From contig CBDBUX010000011.1 in the NCBI GenBank assembly GCA_965212205.1, forward strand, positions 868,001-932,000: DNA of 64,000 nt. The letters are read 5' to 3'. Source of the DNA: JAHEJJ01 sp965212205. GTDB taxonomy: Bacteria; Bacteroidota; Bacteroidia; Flavobacteriales; Flavobacteriaceae. Both the position numbers and the translations under genes were made by a program. A model generated the notes under the pieces. The model made no database searches and was not told the origin of the DNA. It saw only the letters and a program-made list of their open reading frames with translations. Of the stretch, positions 7,903-16,795 are shown in pieces; the stretch's first letter is position 1, and each line of letters begins with the position of its first letter.

Positions 7903-9687
7903 ATGAAATACTCCGAAATTCCAACTGCTCAGGCGGTGGTTTATCACTGCAAGGCAAAAGGTATCGATAATATCGTGATTTCTCCCGGTTCCAGGAATGC
8001 ACCTCTTACATTGGGATTTACGCTAGACCCCTTTTTTAAGTGTTATAGTATTGTTGATGAACGCAGCGCTGCTTTTTTTGCTCTGGGCATCGCTCAACAG
8101 TTAAAGAAGCCGGTAGTTCTTTTGTGCACCTCAGGAAGCGCACTTTTAAACTACTACCCGGCAGTGGCCGAAGCATACTATAGCGATATTCCTCTGGTGG
8201 TGATTTCGGCAGACCGGCCCTCATATAAGATTGATATTGGCGACGGACAGACCATCAGGCAAGACGGGGTATTTGATCGTCATATAGGTTGTTCAATTCA
8301 TTTAAAACAGGATGTTGTACATGCTACTTCCGAACTGGAGTCATGGGGCGTTCTCGATCAGGATTTGGATCCCGACACACTGAACGATTATCAAGACAGG
8401 ATTATTCGATTCAACGAACGAGCCTTGAACCAGGCTATAAAGGCGGCCGACGAACAGAATGAACCGGTTCACATCAATATACCCTTCGAGGAGCCCCTGT
8501 ATGGCCTGATGGATATGCCAGGCTATATCTCCCAGCTAGCGGATGATAAAACCGTGGAAGCGGGAAATAAACCAGCGTTGGAGAAATTGAAGGATGTCTG
8601 GAATCTGAGCGCGAAGAAATTGATAATTATAGGGGTCTTATCTCCAGGATCATTGAGTAAAGAGATAATTGATAGCTGGGTAAAAGATCCATCAATAGCT
8701 GTGCTAACCGAAACCACATCTAACCTGGCTCATCCCCAGTTCATCAATAGCATCGATAGTGTTGTCGCTCCAGCGGAACTGGCCAATAATAATTCCGAAT
8801 TCTTTAAACAGAGTAAGCCAGACCTATTACTGACAGTAGGCGGACTTATAGTTTCGAAAAAAATAAAGGCATTCCTGCGACGCTGGAAACCACAAAAGCA
8901 TTGGCATATACATGAGAAAAAATCCTTGAATACTTTTAATGTGCTCACCGAGCACATCAAGGAGAACCCCAATGATTTCTTTAAACGCTTCCTTCCCAAA
9001 ACATCTATTGTAAAAAGCGATTATAGCAAACTTTGGCAGGATGCCGATCATCAGCAAATAAAATTGCGAAAGTCCTATCTCCAAAAGATTCCTTTTTCCG
9101 ATCTAAAGGCTTTCGATGCTATATTTCGAGCTATTCCTCAGAACTATCAACTTCAACTAGCTAACAGTTCTACCATTCGGTATTCACAACTGTTCGACAT
9201 TGATCCGTCCTTAAGTGTCTATTGCAACCGGGGTACCAGTGGAATAGATGGGAGCACCTCCACTGCAGTTGGAGCATCACTTTATAAGGAATCACCTACA
9301 TTATTGATTAGTGGGGATTTAAGCTTGCTTTATGATGTTAATGCGTTATGGAATATATATGTGCGGAACGATTTTAGGATCATCGTTATAAATAATGAAG
9401 GGGGCGGTATTTTCAGGATACTTCCAGGTATGAATGAAAGCAAGAATTTTGCGCGTTATTTTGAGACGATTCACCGTGCAGACTTCAAAAAGATAAGTGA
9501 TGCATATGAATTCGACTTCCTTTCGGTGTCCAATCAGGAAGACCTGAAGGAAGCCTTAATAAACTTTTTCGAACCTGGAGAACGACCAAAGCTTTTAGAG
9601 GTGAAAACGCCGCGCACACTGAATGATCGGATTTTGCTGGAGTATTTCGAATATTTATCTTCCGCAATCTATTCAGATAACTCTTAA
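7903..9687 (+). CDS. menD: 2-succinyl-5-enolpyruvyl-6-hydroxy-3-cyclohexene-1-carboxylate synthase
   Basis: A thiamine-diphosphate enzyme joining isochorismate and the succinyl semialdehyde unit from 2-oxoglutarate to make SEPHCHC. The 594 residues show the family start 'YSEIPTAQAVVYHCKAKGI', the isochorismate-binding SPGSRNAPL (residues 27-35), the DERSA motif carrying the ThDP-activating Glu, 'LLCTSGSALLNYYPAV', and the C-terminal ThDP/Mg motif starting GDLSLLYDVNALW and ending INNEGGGIF. Cytoplasmic, second step of the classical menaquinone pathway. It has its own promoter inside the short gap after menF and is followed 10 nt later by a DUF2853 gene. Confidence 0.97.
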   Translation: MKYSEIPTAQAVVYHCKAKGIDNIVISPGSRNAPLTLGFTLDPFFKCYSIVDERSAAFFALGIAQQLKKPVVLLCTSGSALLNYYPAVAEAYYSDIPLVVISADRPSYKIDIGDGQTIRQDGVFDRHIGCSIHLKQDVVHATSELESWGVLDQDLDPDTLNDYQDRIIRFNERALNQAIKAADEQNEPVHINIPFEEPLYGLMDMPGYISQLADDKTVEAGNKPALEKLKDVWNLSAKKLIIIGVLSPGSLSKEIIDSWVKDPSIAVLTETTSNLAHPQFINSIDSVVAPAELANNNSEFFKQSKPDLLLTVGGLIVSKKIKAFLRRWKPQKHWHIHEKKSLNTFNVLTEHIKENPNDFFKRFLPKTSIVKSDYSKLWQDADHQQIKLRKSYLQKIPFSDLKAFDAIFRAIPQNYQLQLANSSTIRYSQLFDIDPSLSVYCNRGTSGIDGSTSTAVGASLYKESPTLLISGDLSLLYDVNALWNIYVRNDFRIIVINNEGGGIFRILPGMNESKNFARYFETIHRADFKKISDAYEFDFLSVSNQEDLKEALINFFEPGERPKLLEVKTPRTLNDRILLEYFEYLSSAIYSDNS

Positions 9688-9697
9688 AAACAATATC

Positions 9698-10042
9698 ATG
9701 GGCAACAAAAAAGAAGAACTTATGCTAAAATATTCTACCCACCTGCGTGAGAAGTTCGGGCTTGAACCCGACAGTCAATTGCTCGAGCGAGTTGTTCATG
9801 GACTCGGACCGGCTATTTATAACAGGGATGCCGCTACCGTTTCAGGATCGTCGGAAAGCGAATTGATTACAGTAAAAAATAATTTCCTTATTAAGAAACT
9901 CGGACTAGAAGACACTGAAGCGTTAATGGTTGCTATTCAAGAGGTGATGCATAGATACGGCAGGTCTGAGCGGACGAAATACCGTGCGGTGGTGTACTAT
10001 ATGCTTATAAAGGCCTTTGGTAAGGAAAAGGTGTACGATTAG
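9698..10042 (+). CDS. DUF2853 family protein
   Basis: 114 residues starting at the ATG at 9698, 10 nt after the menD stop; longer readings of this frame would run into menD. The sequence has the DUF2853 pattern: an N-terminal charged helix (ELMLKYSTHLREKFGL), 'LERVVHGLGPAIYNRDAATVS', then 'ELITVKNNFLIKKLGL' and a C-terminal helix 'KYRAVVYYMLIKAFGKEKVYD'. All-helical and cytoplasmic by composition. No biochemical role is known to me. Its place in the men region is probably transcriptional convenience, but it may be worth testing for a link to quinone or redox control. Confidence 0.85.
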   Translation: MGNKKEELMLKYSTHLREKFGLEPDSQLLERVVHGLGPAIYNRDAATVSGSSESELITVKNNFLIKKLGLEDTEALMVAIQEVMHRYGRSERTKYRAVVYYMLIKAFGKEKVYD

Positions 10043-10104
10043 TTGATCTGGTCCCGAAATTAATTAGACACCAGGTTGTTTACCTGCATCACGAAATTAG
10101 AAAT

Positions 10105-10935
10105 ATGATTGAACTTGGGAACTATAACACGCTGAAAATAAACAGGAAAGTCGATATTGGCCTTTACCTGACAGATGAAGAAGGCAATGAGGTTTTGTTG
10201 CCGGGCAAATATGTTCCGGAAGGCGCAGAACCCGGCCAGGATATTGAAATATTTTGTTATCTGGACAATGAAGAAAGACCGGTCGCGACGACCTTAAAAC
10301 CTTTTATAAAGCGCAATGAGTTTGGATATCTTCGGGTAGCGGAGGTAAACGAGTACGGTGCCTTTTTGGATTGGGGCCTGGAAAAGCATCTACTTGTGCC
10401 CTTTCGGGAACAATTAACTGCTATGGAAGAGGGAAAATGGTACGTTGTGCACTGTTATCTCGATGAGAAGTCTTTTCGTTTGGCTGCTTCGGGCAGACTG
10501 GAACGCTTTCTCGACAATACCAATGCGGTCTACGATCAGGGCCAGGAGGTGCAAATTATGATCACCAGACAAACAGAATTGGGTTGGGAGGTGGTGATCG
10601 AAGGAAAACACAAAGGCCTGGTTTATTCCGATGAAGTTTATAAGCCAGTTGCGCCGGGAGATAAAATGCTGGGCTATGTGAAGAAGGTTAGAAGTGATCA
10701 AAAAATCGATATCAGCCTGCAATCGATGGGTTATGGCAAGCTTGAAAGTTCCGCACAGAAGGTATATGACATCCTTATCGAACGGGGAGGGGTATTAAAG
10801 TTACACGACCGATCGGACCCGCAAGACATTAAAAATCAGCTTCAAATGAGCAAGAAGACCTTCAAAAAAGCTATTGGTATTTTGTACAAGGCAAGAAGAA
10901 TTTCGATAGCTCCAGACGGAATTTATAAAAAATAA
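10105..10935 (+). CDS. cvfB: CvfB-like S1-domain RNA-binding protein
   Basis: 276 residues. Homologous in layout to CvfB/YitL: tandem OB-fold S1-like domains at about residues 1-60, 65-135 and 140-210 (visible S1-type turns in 'LRVAEVNEYGAFLDWGLEKHLLVPF' and 'GDKMLGYVKKVRSDQKIDISLQ'), then a C-terminal winged-helix at about 212-276 ('AQKVYDILIERGGVLKLHDRSDPQDIKNQLQMSKKTFKKAIGILYKARRI'). Known CvfB proteins bind RNA and affect virulence-gene expression in Firmicutes. It lies 62 bp after DUF2853 and is transcribed with the men genes, with no evident functional link. The start ATG at 10105 fits the family's usual N-terminus. Confidence 0.88.
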   Translation: MIELGNYNTLKINRKVDIGLYLTDEEGNEVLLPGKYVPEGAEPGQDIEIFCYLDNEERPVATTLKPFIKRNEFGYLRVAEVNEYGAFLDWGLEKHLLVPFREQLTAMEEGKWYVVHCYLDEKSFRLAASGRLERFLDNTNAVYDQGQEVQIMITRQTELGWEVVIEGKHKGLVYSDEVYKPVAPGDKMLGYVKKVRSDQKIDISLQSMGYGKLESSAQKVYDILIERGGVLKLHDRSDPQDIKNQLQMSKKTFKKAIGILYKARRISIAPDGIYKK

Positions 10936-11025
10936 GCGGCAGAACTTTTGTTATTGCCGCCAGGAAACGATAAAATAATTATCGGGGCCAACAATAATAA
11001 TTAGGGCTAAACAGTTATTTAATTG

Positions 11026-11053
11026 TTGATTACAAGGATTTTAATTAAATTTA
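11026..11053 (+). promoter_or_regulatory. possible promoter upstream of the SPOR-like gene and menA
   Basis: TTG at 11026-11028 and TAAATTTA at 11046-11053 (one mismatch to TAnnTTTG), separated by 17 bp, in the 148-bp gap after cvfB. It would give a leader of about 25 nt. Confidence 0.35.
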
Positions 11054-11083
11054 TCTCGATCTATTTATTAACCCATTCACACT

Positions 11084-11680
11084 ATGCCATTTATAGAGGA
11101 AAGCGATCTGCTGGAACTGCATAAAGACATCGATAAGGCGCAAATTATTAACGAGCGTCTATTAGATCAAATCAAGTACAAGAATAAAGAGCTAAAGCGA
11201 AGTAAATTTCAACGAAATATACTGGCCGGGATCACTTCACTATTTGTGATTAGCATGCTTGTATTTACATCATTCACCGCTGGCCTGACTAGTTCTAAAG
11301 AGTTCGATGACACTAATCTTTTGGTCTCTATCGATAGCCTGGATGCCATTAAATCCAGGATCGGTAACCTTGAACAACAAAATGACGAACTCAGTTTGGT
11401 GAAAGAGTTCTACCTGGCAAAGAAATTTTTAGAAAAAGAGAAGATCTATTCCGTACAGGTTAAATCTTTTGTTGACAACAATTTAACGCTGGCCTCAGAA
11501 GCCCTTACCAATACACTTTTTGTTAAAACAAATCCTTTCTACTCCTATTCACTGGGTAATTTTGAAACTTTGGAGGAAGCACAATCCTTTAGATATCAAT
11601 TGGTCAAAATGGGGTTTGAAGATGCCTTTGTCGCCTCTTATCAAGACGGAAAGCGCGTTAAAATTGAAGATCCTTATTAG
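11084..11680 (+). CDS. single-pass membrane protein with SPOR-like C-terminus
   Basis: 198 residues. A basic cytoplasmic segment (about 1-42, with 'KYKNKELKRSKFQRN') leads to one transmembrane helix (about 43-66, ILAGITSLFVISMLVFTSFTA), then a helical stalk and a C-terminal region from about residue 124. That region has the two-part pattern of a SPOR domain: YSVQVKSF, and later FYSYSLGNFETLEEAQSFRY followed by QLVKMGFEDAFVASYQDGKRVKI. SPOR domains bind denuded septal peptidoglycan in proteins such as FtsN. The gene overlaps menA by one base (TAGTG), so it is translated with it. Divergent SPOR is my reading; no known family name can be given. Confidence 0.65.
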   Translation: MPFIEESDLLELHKDIDKAQIINERLLDQIKYKNKELKRSKFQRNILAGITSLFVISMLVFTSFTAGLTSSKEFDDTNLLVSIDSLDAIKSRIGNLEQQNDELSLVKEFYLAKKFLEKEKIYSVQVKSFVDNNLTLASEALTNTLFVKTNPFYSYSLGNFETLEEAQSFRYQLVKMGFEDAFVASYQDGKRVKIEDPY

Positions 11681-12585
11681 TGATTAAAATTAAAGCATGG
11701 CTGCAGGCAGCCCGCTTAAGAACACTTCCTCTTTCTATTTCAGGTATATTAGTAGGGACCGCACTTGCGGCAATCCAGGGATATTCAGATCAACTCATCT
11801 TTATTTTGGCCCTGCTTACAACAATTGGATTTCAGATCACCTCCAATTTTGCAAATGACTATGGCGATGGGGTAAAGGGTACCGATAATGAAGACAGGAT
11901 TGGACCCGAACGTACACTGCAGAGCGGAGCCCTTGATAGAAAAGAGTTGAAAACAGGTATTTTGATTTCCATAATCATCAATCTGGCACTGGTTATTTTG
12001 CTGTTGGTACGCGCATTTGCCTTTGAATTTCCTGAATATATTTTCCTTTTCGGTTTTCTGGGACTTTTATGTATATGGGCCGCCGTTAAGTATACTATAG
12101 GTGTTGACGCATATGGATATCGAGGACTAGGTGATATTTTTGTTTTTGTATTTTTTGGACTGGTAAGCGTGTTGGGTTCGCTTTTTCTTTATGGAAAGTC
12201 ATTATATGCCGGTGCCGTCCTGCCTGCGGTAACTATCGGCCTGCTTAGTACAGCTGTCTTAAATCTGAATAACATGCGCGATCTGGAGACCGATAAGAAA
12301 GCCGGGAAAAAAACGCTCGCGGTTATTCTGGGTGCTTCCCGGGCCAGAATATACCATTTGTTTTTAATCCTGGGAAGTGCGGTTAGTTTGGTTGTTTTTA
12401 TGAGTCTGTATGCCGGTTCTATATGGCAATGGACTCCGTTGGTGGCTTTCCTTCCTCTGGTGGCTCATCTGGTGAAGATTTACCGCATAAACAGCCCGGG
12501 TGAACTCGATCCTGAGCTCAAGAAAATTGCACTGAGCACCTTCCTCCTGGCACTGTTATTTTATTTCACATATTATTTTTTGTAA
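11680..12585 (+). CDS. menA: 1,4-dihydroxy-2-naphthoate polyprenyltransferase
   Basis: An inner-membrane UbiA-type prenyltransferase that attaches the polyprenyl tail to DHNA, giving demethylmenaquinone. 301 residues with about eight or nine transmembrane helices. Both Asp-rich prenyl-diphosphate/Mg motifs are present: NFANDYGDGVKGTDNED (about residues 58-74) and NLNNMRDLETDKKAGKKT (about 194-211). The start is GTG at 11680, overlapping the upstream TAG by one base; the next residues IKIKAWLQAARLRTLPLSI match the normal MenA N-terminus, which supports this start. A LytTR regulator follows after 36 bp. Confidence 0.95.
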   Translation: MIKIKAWLQAARLRTLPLSISGILVGTALAAIQGYSDQLIFILALLTTIGFQITSNFANDYGDGVKGTDNEDRIGPERTLQSGALDRKELKTGILISIIINLALVILLLVRAFAFEFPEYIFLFGFLGLLCIWAAVKYTIGVDAYGYRGLGDIFVFVFFGLVSVLGSLFLYGKSLYAGAVLPAVTIGLLSTAVLNLNNMRDLETDKKAGKKTLAVILGASRARIYHLFLILGSAVSLVVFMSLYAGSIWQWTPLVAFLPLVAHLVKIYRINSPGELDPELKKIALSTFLLALLFYFTYYFL

Positions 12586-12621
12586 ATTTGAGAGGACATA
12601 ACCTTCTAAACCACACTTACT

Positions 12622-13374
12622 TTGGAACAACCTATTAAAATTCTGATCGTTGAAGATAATGTTATCATCGCAGATGATATGCAATCTATGCTCGAGGAAA
12701 TTGGCTATGAGATCGTAGATAATGTAATAGTTTATGAGCAAGCTGTTGAAGTACTTAAAACTAAAGAAGTAGATCTTGTACTAATAGATATTATTCTGGC
12801 TTCTGATAAAACGGGTATCGACCTTGGTAAACATATCCGGGACAATTATAATATACCATTCATTTTTGTTACTTCAAACTCTGATCGCGCCACGGTAGAG
12901 AACGCAAAAACCGTTAAGCCCAACGGTTATTTGGTAAAACCTTTCGAACAACAGGATTTATATACTTCGATCGAAATTGCCCTTTCCAATTTTGACTATG
13001 AGAATAAAGGCGCCAGTGCCGAAGGCGGCGATCAGGCCGATAAAACAAGCCCCAATTCGGTTTTAAAGGATTCGATCTTTGTAAAAAAACAGCATTTATA
13101 CTATAGAATACCATTTGGAGATATACAGTTTATCAAAGCGGATAACGTTTATCTGGAAGTGAACACCATCGACAAAAAGTTTTTGGTGCGTTCGCCACTC
13201 AAAGACTATCTCCAGAAACTTCCCAGAAATAAGTTTTACCGTGCGCACAAATCGTATATCGTTAACGTAGACCATATAGATGCGGTGAATTCTAAGGATA
13301 TCATGATCAACAATACTCTGATCCCTATCTCAAAGGATTTTAAAGAATTCATCCTTTCAGCGATGAATTCCTAG
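12622..13374 (+). CDS. LytTR-type response regulator
   Basis: 250 residues. The receiver domain (about 4-125) has the acidic pair E11-D12, the phospho-acceptor Asp56 in LVLIDIILAS, Thr84 and Lys106 in LVKPF, so it should be phosphorylatable. The C-terminal LytTR DNA-binding domain (about 150-250) shows 'DIQFIKADNVYLEVNT', 'FLVRSPLKDYLQKLPRNKFYRAHKSYIVNVDHIDAV' and 'IPISKDFKEFIL'. The start is TTG at 12622, giving the natural MEQPIKILIVEDN; no ATG is in reach. It is probably the partner of the histidine kinase at 14054-16003, from which it is separated by a 679-bp non-coding stretch. It lies just after menA; targets are unknown. Confidence 0.93.
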   Translation: MEQPIKILIVEDNVIIADDMQSMLEEIGYEIVDNVIVYEQAVEVLKTKEVDLVLIDIILASDKTGIDLGKHIRDNYNIPFIFVTSNSDRATVENAKTVKPNGYLVKPFEQQDLYTSIEIALSNFDYENKGASAEGGDQADKTSPNSVLKDSIFVKKQHLYYRIPFGDIQFIKADNVYLEVNTIDKKFLVRSPLKDYLQKLPRNKFYRAHKSYIVNVDHIDAVNSKDIMINNTLIPISKDFKEFILSAMNS

Positions 13375-13480
13375 TTGTTCAATAGCAGGTATCGTCGTTC
13401 TGTAAATCAATTCCACGGGCATTCTAAAGCTTGTACGCTAACATTGATTCACATCATTTTTAGTCTTGATTATTGAACAA
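13375..13480. repeat. 10-bp perfect inverted repeat flanking 86 bp
   Basis: TTGTTCAATA at 13375-13384, directly after the LytTR regulator stop codon, is the exact reverse complement of TATTGAACAA at 13471-13480. The spacing of 86 bp is long for a simple hairpin but could allow looping or two half-sites for a regulator. Confidence 0.5.
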
Positions 13481-13725
13481 TCAACTTTGGTTCCCATTGT
13501 GGTGAGCCCGGTTTAAAGAAGAGGTGAACAGTGGCCCGGCTGTGGTGAAAAGATTAAATGACATAAAAATCCGATGAACTGCACAATTGGATACGAAAGT
13601 GTTATTTCACAACAGAAATCGACACCTACACAACAATATTCCAAAAGCTTCAAAACTACGACCTACATTTGGATCAAATAATTAAAGAGATCCCAAATCT
13701 TACCAATTATTTATAGTGTTCTCCG

Positions 13726-13759
13726 AAAAAGGCTGTGCATTCGTGTATAGCCTTTTTTT
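13726..13759 (+). terminator. orphan intrinsic terminator
   Basis: Stem GGCTGTGCA (13731-13739), TTCG loop, TGTATAGCC (13744-13752) with two G-T pairs, flanked by A5 and T7. It lies about 350 bp after the response-regulator stop, in non-coding sequence. Confidence 0.85.
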
Positions 13760-14053
13760 ATGTTTTTGCATCAAATGGGAATAGCGCATCTAACGAGAAT
13801 GTGGCATCTTAGGTAGATGATGAAGAGAAGCATTTTGCCTTTCGAACGAAACTTAGTGCAGCCGGCAGACTTGAGCATATGATAAACAAAAACAACCATT
13901 ACCACACGATACCGCCGATTTACAACAAAAATTCCGCGGCACCGTTAATAAATGGTATGTTTGAAGGGCTGTTGACCACAGGCCAAAACAGGAGCGTCAC
14001 ACTAAGAATAATCAATTTTCAAAAACCGGTCAGTAAACGATACACAGGGGGAA

Positions 14054-16003
14054 ATGCGTAAACTTCTTTTCATACTCAGTTTTCTGGTAGTTCCTTACCT
14101 ATATGCCCAGGAATCGGAACCTGAGGAAAAGAGAGAATTGCAAAAATTTCAGGAAACTGAAAATACACTCGAACAACTTAATTTCCTCTTCAATTCCGCA
14201 AACCGCTACCAGGACGATTCGGCCTACGACTGGCTGGATGCTGTCAATGCCTCCCTGGTCAATTCTCAAAGACTGGGAGATTCGGTCGAGATAGATCAGT
14301 ATAAAATTATGCAGTCCCAGATTTTCTACGATTTGGGGGATTATGACAAAAGTGTTGCCATAGTTAAGGATCTGTATGAAAATATAGATAATTACGACAT
14401 CGAACTTCAGGGTATAATGCTCGATCTCATGGATCAGAATTACGCCCAGTTACAATTTTATGACCGACAAATTGAAATTAGAAAAGAGAAGCGAGAATTA
14501 GGCCTCACCGAAAATGTGGCTTTTTACGATATTTATTCCAACCTGGGATTACACCGAAAGGCCATGAACGATTATATCATGGAGGTAAAAAAAGGGATCC
14601 CCGAGAATGACTTTTACGGCCTGGCCCAATACCACAACAATGTGGGTAATTATCTCAGACTCGATAAATCGGCCTCCACGGCTATTACTAATCTATTAAA
14701 AGCCAAAGGGTTTATCGATGTATTTCTCAACGACCTCAGTACTGTAAAAACAGATAATGAAATTGGCGAGGGTGAGGTATTAAAAGCGATTATTGAGGGA
14801 AACATCGGTAAAAGTTATGTCCAGCTCAACCAATGCGATGAGGCCATTCCGTATCTGGAAAGGAGTATGGAGAGCATTCAGGAAAACAATCGAGGCAGTT
14901 ATTCACAAGACATCGTAGAAAATACACTGGCCCTGGCCGAGTGTAAGATCCAAACAGGTGAATACACTGAGGCAAAACAATATCTCGATACTGAGCTGAA
15001 TCTTATCAAACCCGAATTTGAACTTAAAAAAAATCGCTTGCTGGCGGCCTATTTCGGCAGAATAGAAGACTATCGTAATGAAGCCTTTTTTCTGAAAAAG
15101 AATATCAGGATCCAGGATTCACTCAATGTTCACGAATCGGCCATTAAAAAACAACAACTGGTCGCGGTGGTGGCTCAGGAAGATTTAGATAATTCGCGGC
15201 GGATGATCGATCAGCAAAAACTCGAGATGGAACGGGCCAGGAACGAATTACAGAACAAGGATGAAAAAATTAACCTGGTCTTTATTTCTTTGATTTTCAC
15301 CTTACTTGGATTTGCCGGACTCGTCTATGCCTACTTAAAAAGTATTAAGAATCAGAGACTCATTGCAGAACAGAAACATATTATTGAAAACTCCCTGGTT
15401 GAAAAAGACTCCCTGTTAAAAGAGATCCACCACCGGGTAAAGAATAATCTGCAAATGGTATCGAGCCTGCTGAGTCTGCAGACCAAAAATACCAGGAGCA
15501 AGGCAGCCATTGAAGCGCTAGAAGAAGGAAAGAGCAGGGTAAAAGCCATGGCCCTGATCCATCAAAAATTATATCAGAATGAAGATCTTTCTGTTATTGA
15601 AATGCAGGGTTATATCGAAAGTCTGGTCAACAGTGTTCAGTCTGTCTTCAAAAAAGGTGGTCACAATATCAATATCACCATCGATGCGGAAGGAGTGGAG
15701 CTCGATATCGATCGCGCTATTCCATTTGGTCTGATACTTAATGAGCTCGTATCCAATTCGTTTAAATATGCCTTTCCCGACGATCACGTAAACCCTAAAA
15801 TATATATACATCTCAGGAAGAATGGCCAGGAGGGCTTTTTCGAATATGCCGACAATGGCATAGGACTTCCAGAGGATTCAGACGAGCGAGCTAATTCGTC
15901 TATGGGTATCCGGCTGATCAACCGCCTGGTAAATCAACTACAGTCTAAGTTGGGTGTCGATAAATCTACCGATGGAGTGCGTTTTTACTTCAATTTTAAA
16001 TAA
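14054..16003 (+). CDS. sensor histidine kinase with periplasmic TPR-like region (HisKA_2 type)
   Basis: 649 residues. A signal peptide (LLFILSFLVVPYLYAQ) is followed by a long helical TPR-like sensor region (about 25-400), a coiled coil, one transmembrane helix (about 415-437, LVFISLIFTLLGFAGLVYAYL), then the kinase core: a HisKA_2 dimerisation motif KEIHHRVKNNLQMVSSLLSL with the phospho-acceptor His at 459/460, and an ATPase domain with N box 'LILNELVSNSFKYAF', G1 'YADNGIGLP' and G2 'SSMGIRLINRLVNQL'. HisKA_2 kinases commonly pair with receiver proteins encoded nearby, here the LytTR regulator at 12622-13374. The MBL hydrolase gene starts 24 bp later, inside the menaquinone region. The stimulus is unknown. 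Confidence 0.93.
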   Translation: MRKLLFILSFLVVPYLYAQESEPEEKRELQKFQETENTLEQLNFLFNSANRYQDDSAYDWLDAVNASLVNSQRLGDSVEIDQYKIMQSQIFYDLGDYDKSVAIVKDLYENIDNYDIELQGIMLDLMDQNYAQLQFYDRQIEIRKEKRELGLTENVAFYDIYSNLGLHRKAMNDYIMEVKKGIPENDFYGLAQYHNNVGNYLRLDKSASTAITNLLKAKGFIDVFLNDLSTVKTDNEIGEGEVLKAIIEGNIGKSYVQLNQCDEAIPYLERSMESIQENNRGSYSQDIVENTLALAECKIQTGEYTEAKQYLDTELNLIKPEFELKKNRLLAAYFGRIEDYRNEAFFLKKNIRIQDSLNVHESAIKKQQLVAVVAQEDLDNSRRMIDQQKLEMERARNELQNKDEKINLVFISLIFTLLGFAGLVYAYLKSIKNQRLIAEQKHIIENSLVEKDSLLKEIHHRVKNNLQMVSSLLSLQTKNTRSKAAIEALEEGKSRVKAMALIHQKLYQNEDLSVIEMQGYIESLVNSVQSVFKKGGHNINITIDAEGVELDIDRAIPFGLILNELVSNSFKYAFPDDHVNPKIYIHLRKNGQEGFFEYADNGIGLPEDSDERANSSMGIRLINRLVNQLQSKLGVDKSTDGVRFYFNFK

Positions 16004-16027
16004 ATTTGAAGGAGAAACTCCGACAAC

Positions 16028-16708
16028 ATGAAAATCACATTTCTGGGCCATGCGGCACTGAGCATCGACCTCAAGGATACCAATCTGCTGATCGACCCCT
16101 TTATCAGTGGAAATGAAAAGGCAGAAGGGATAATAGACATCGACTCCCTCAAGCCCGATTATATTCTGGTAACCCACGCACATCAGGACCATATTCTCGA
16201 TGTGGCAGCCATCGCTAAAAGAACAGGCGCCACTATTGTTAGCAACTACGAAATAGCTACGCACTACGGCAATCAGGGGCTAAAAGCGCATCCGATGAAT
16301 CATGGTGGTAATTGGAATTTTGATTTTGGCCGTCTCAAATATACTCAGGCGATACATACATCATCTTTTCCGGACGGCTCTTACGGAGGGCAGCCTGGTG
16401 GTTTTGTTTTGCAAACCGATTCTAAGCGGATATATATTGCAGGCGATACCGCCCTCACCATGGATATGAAACTCATTCCCGCTGAAGGTCTGTTAGACCT
16501 GGCGATTTTACCCATTGGGGATAATTTCACCATGGGTATAGATGATGCCGTTATCGCCGCGAAATTTCTGGAATGCGATAATATTTTAGGCTATCATTAC
16601 GATACTTTTGGGTATATAGAGATCGACCATGAGCGTGCTGTTGAAGCCTTTGAGCAGGAAGGAAAGACGCTCCATTTACCGGATATTGGAGCTTCTTTGT
16701 CGCTCTAA
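16028..16708 (+). CDS. metal-dependent hydrolase, UPF0173/YtkL-like MBL fold
   Basis: 226 residues of metallo-beta-lactamase fold. Metal ligands are visible in THAHQDHILD (HxHxDH at about residues 50-55), in the later NHGG, in AGDTALTMD and in YHYDTFGYIEID. It starts directly with MKITFLGHAALSIDL, the standard opening of the UPF0173 (YtkL/ULA-like) group, so the ATG at 16028 is right. Members are thought to hydrolyse small esters or lactones, but few have known substrates. It is encoded between a histidine kinase and menC in the same orientation, with no proven part in quinone synthesis. Confidence 0.9.
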   Translation: MKITFLGHAALSIDLKDTNLLIDPFISGNEKAEGIIDIDSLKPDYILVTHAHQDHILDVAAIAKRTGATIVSNYEIATHYGNQGLKAHPMNHGGNWNFDFGRLKYTQAIHTSSFPDGSYGGQPGGFVLQTDSKRIYIAGDTALTMDMKLIPAEGLLDLAILPIGDNFTMGIDDAVIAAKFLECDNILGYHYDTFGYIEIDHERAVEAFEQEGKTLHLPDIGASLSL

Positions 16709-16795
16709 ATGTAATATCAGGGCCAGTGCATCAGAAATTCACCGATCAGACATCTTTAAGAGATCCTTGTCTGTTATATTACATCACAAAATAAT

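Larger units (their letters stand above)
13375..14053 (+). other. long intergenic region with inverted repeat and orphan terminator
   Basis: No convincing protein gene is present. It holds a perfect 10-bp inverted repeat (13375-13384 and 13471-13480), a near-consensus -7 box CAACTTTG at 13482-13489, an open but ATG-less frame of about 49 codons at 13567-13716 that ends 10 nt before an intrinsic terminator at 13726-13759, and then about 290 bp with no clear feature before the kinase gene. The simplest reading is a long 3' UTR or a separate small RNA ending at the terminator. Confidence 0.5.

Noticed and set aside
13879..14061. 60-residue frame before the histidine kinase
   Set aside because: It overlaps the kinase start, has no recognisable features or promoter, and its composition looks like translated non-coding DNA.
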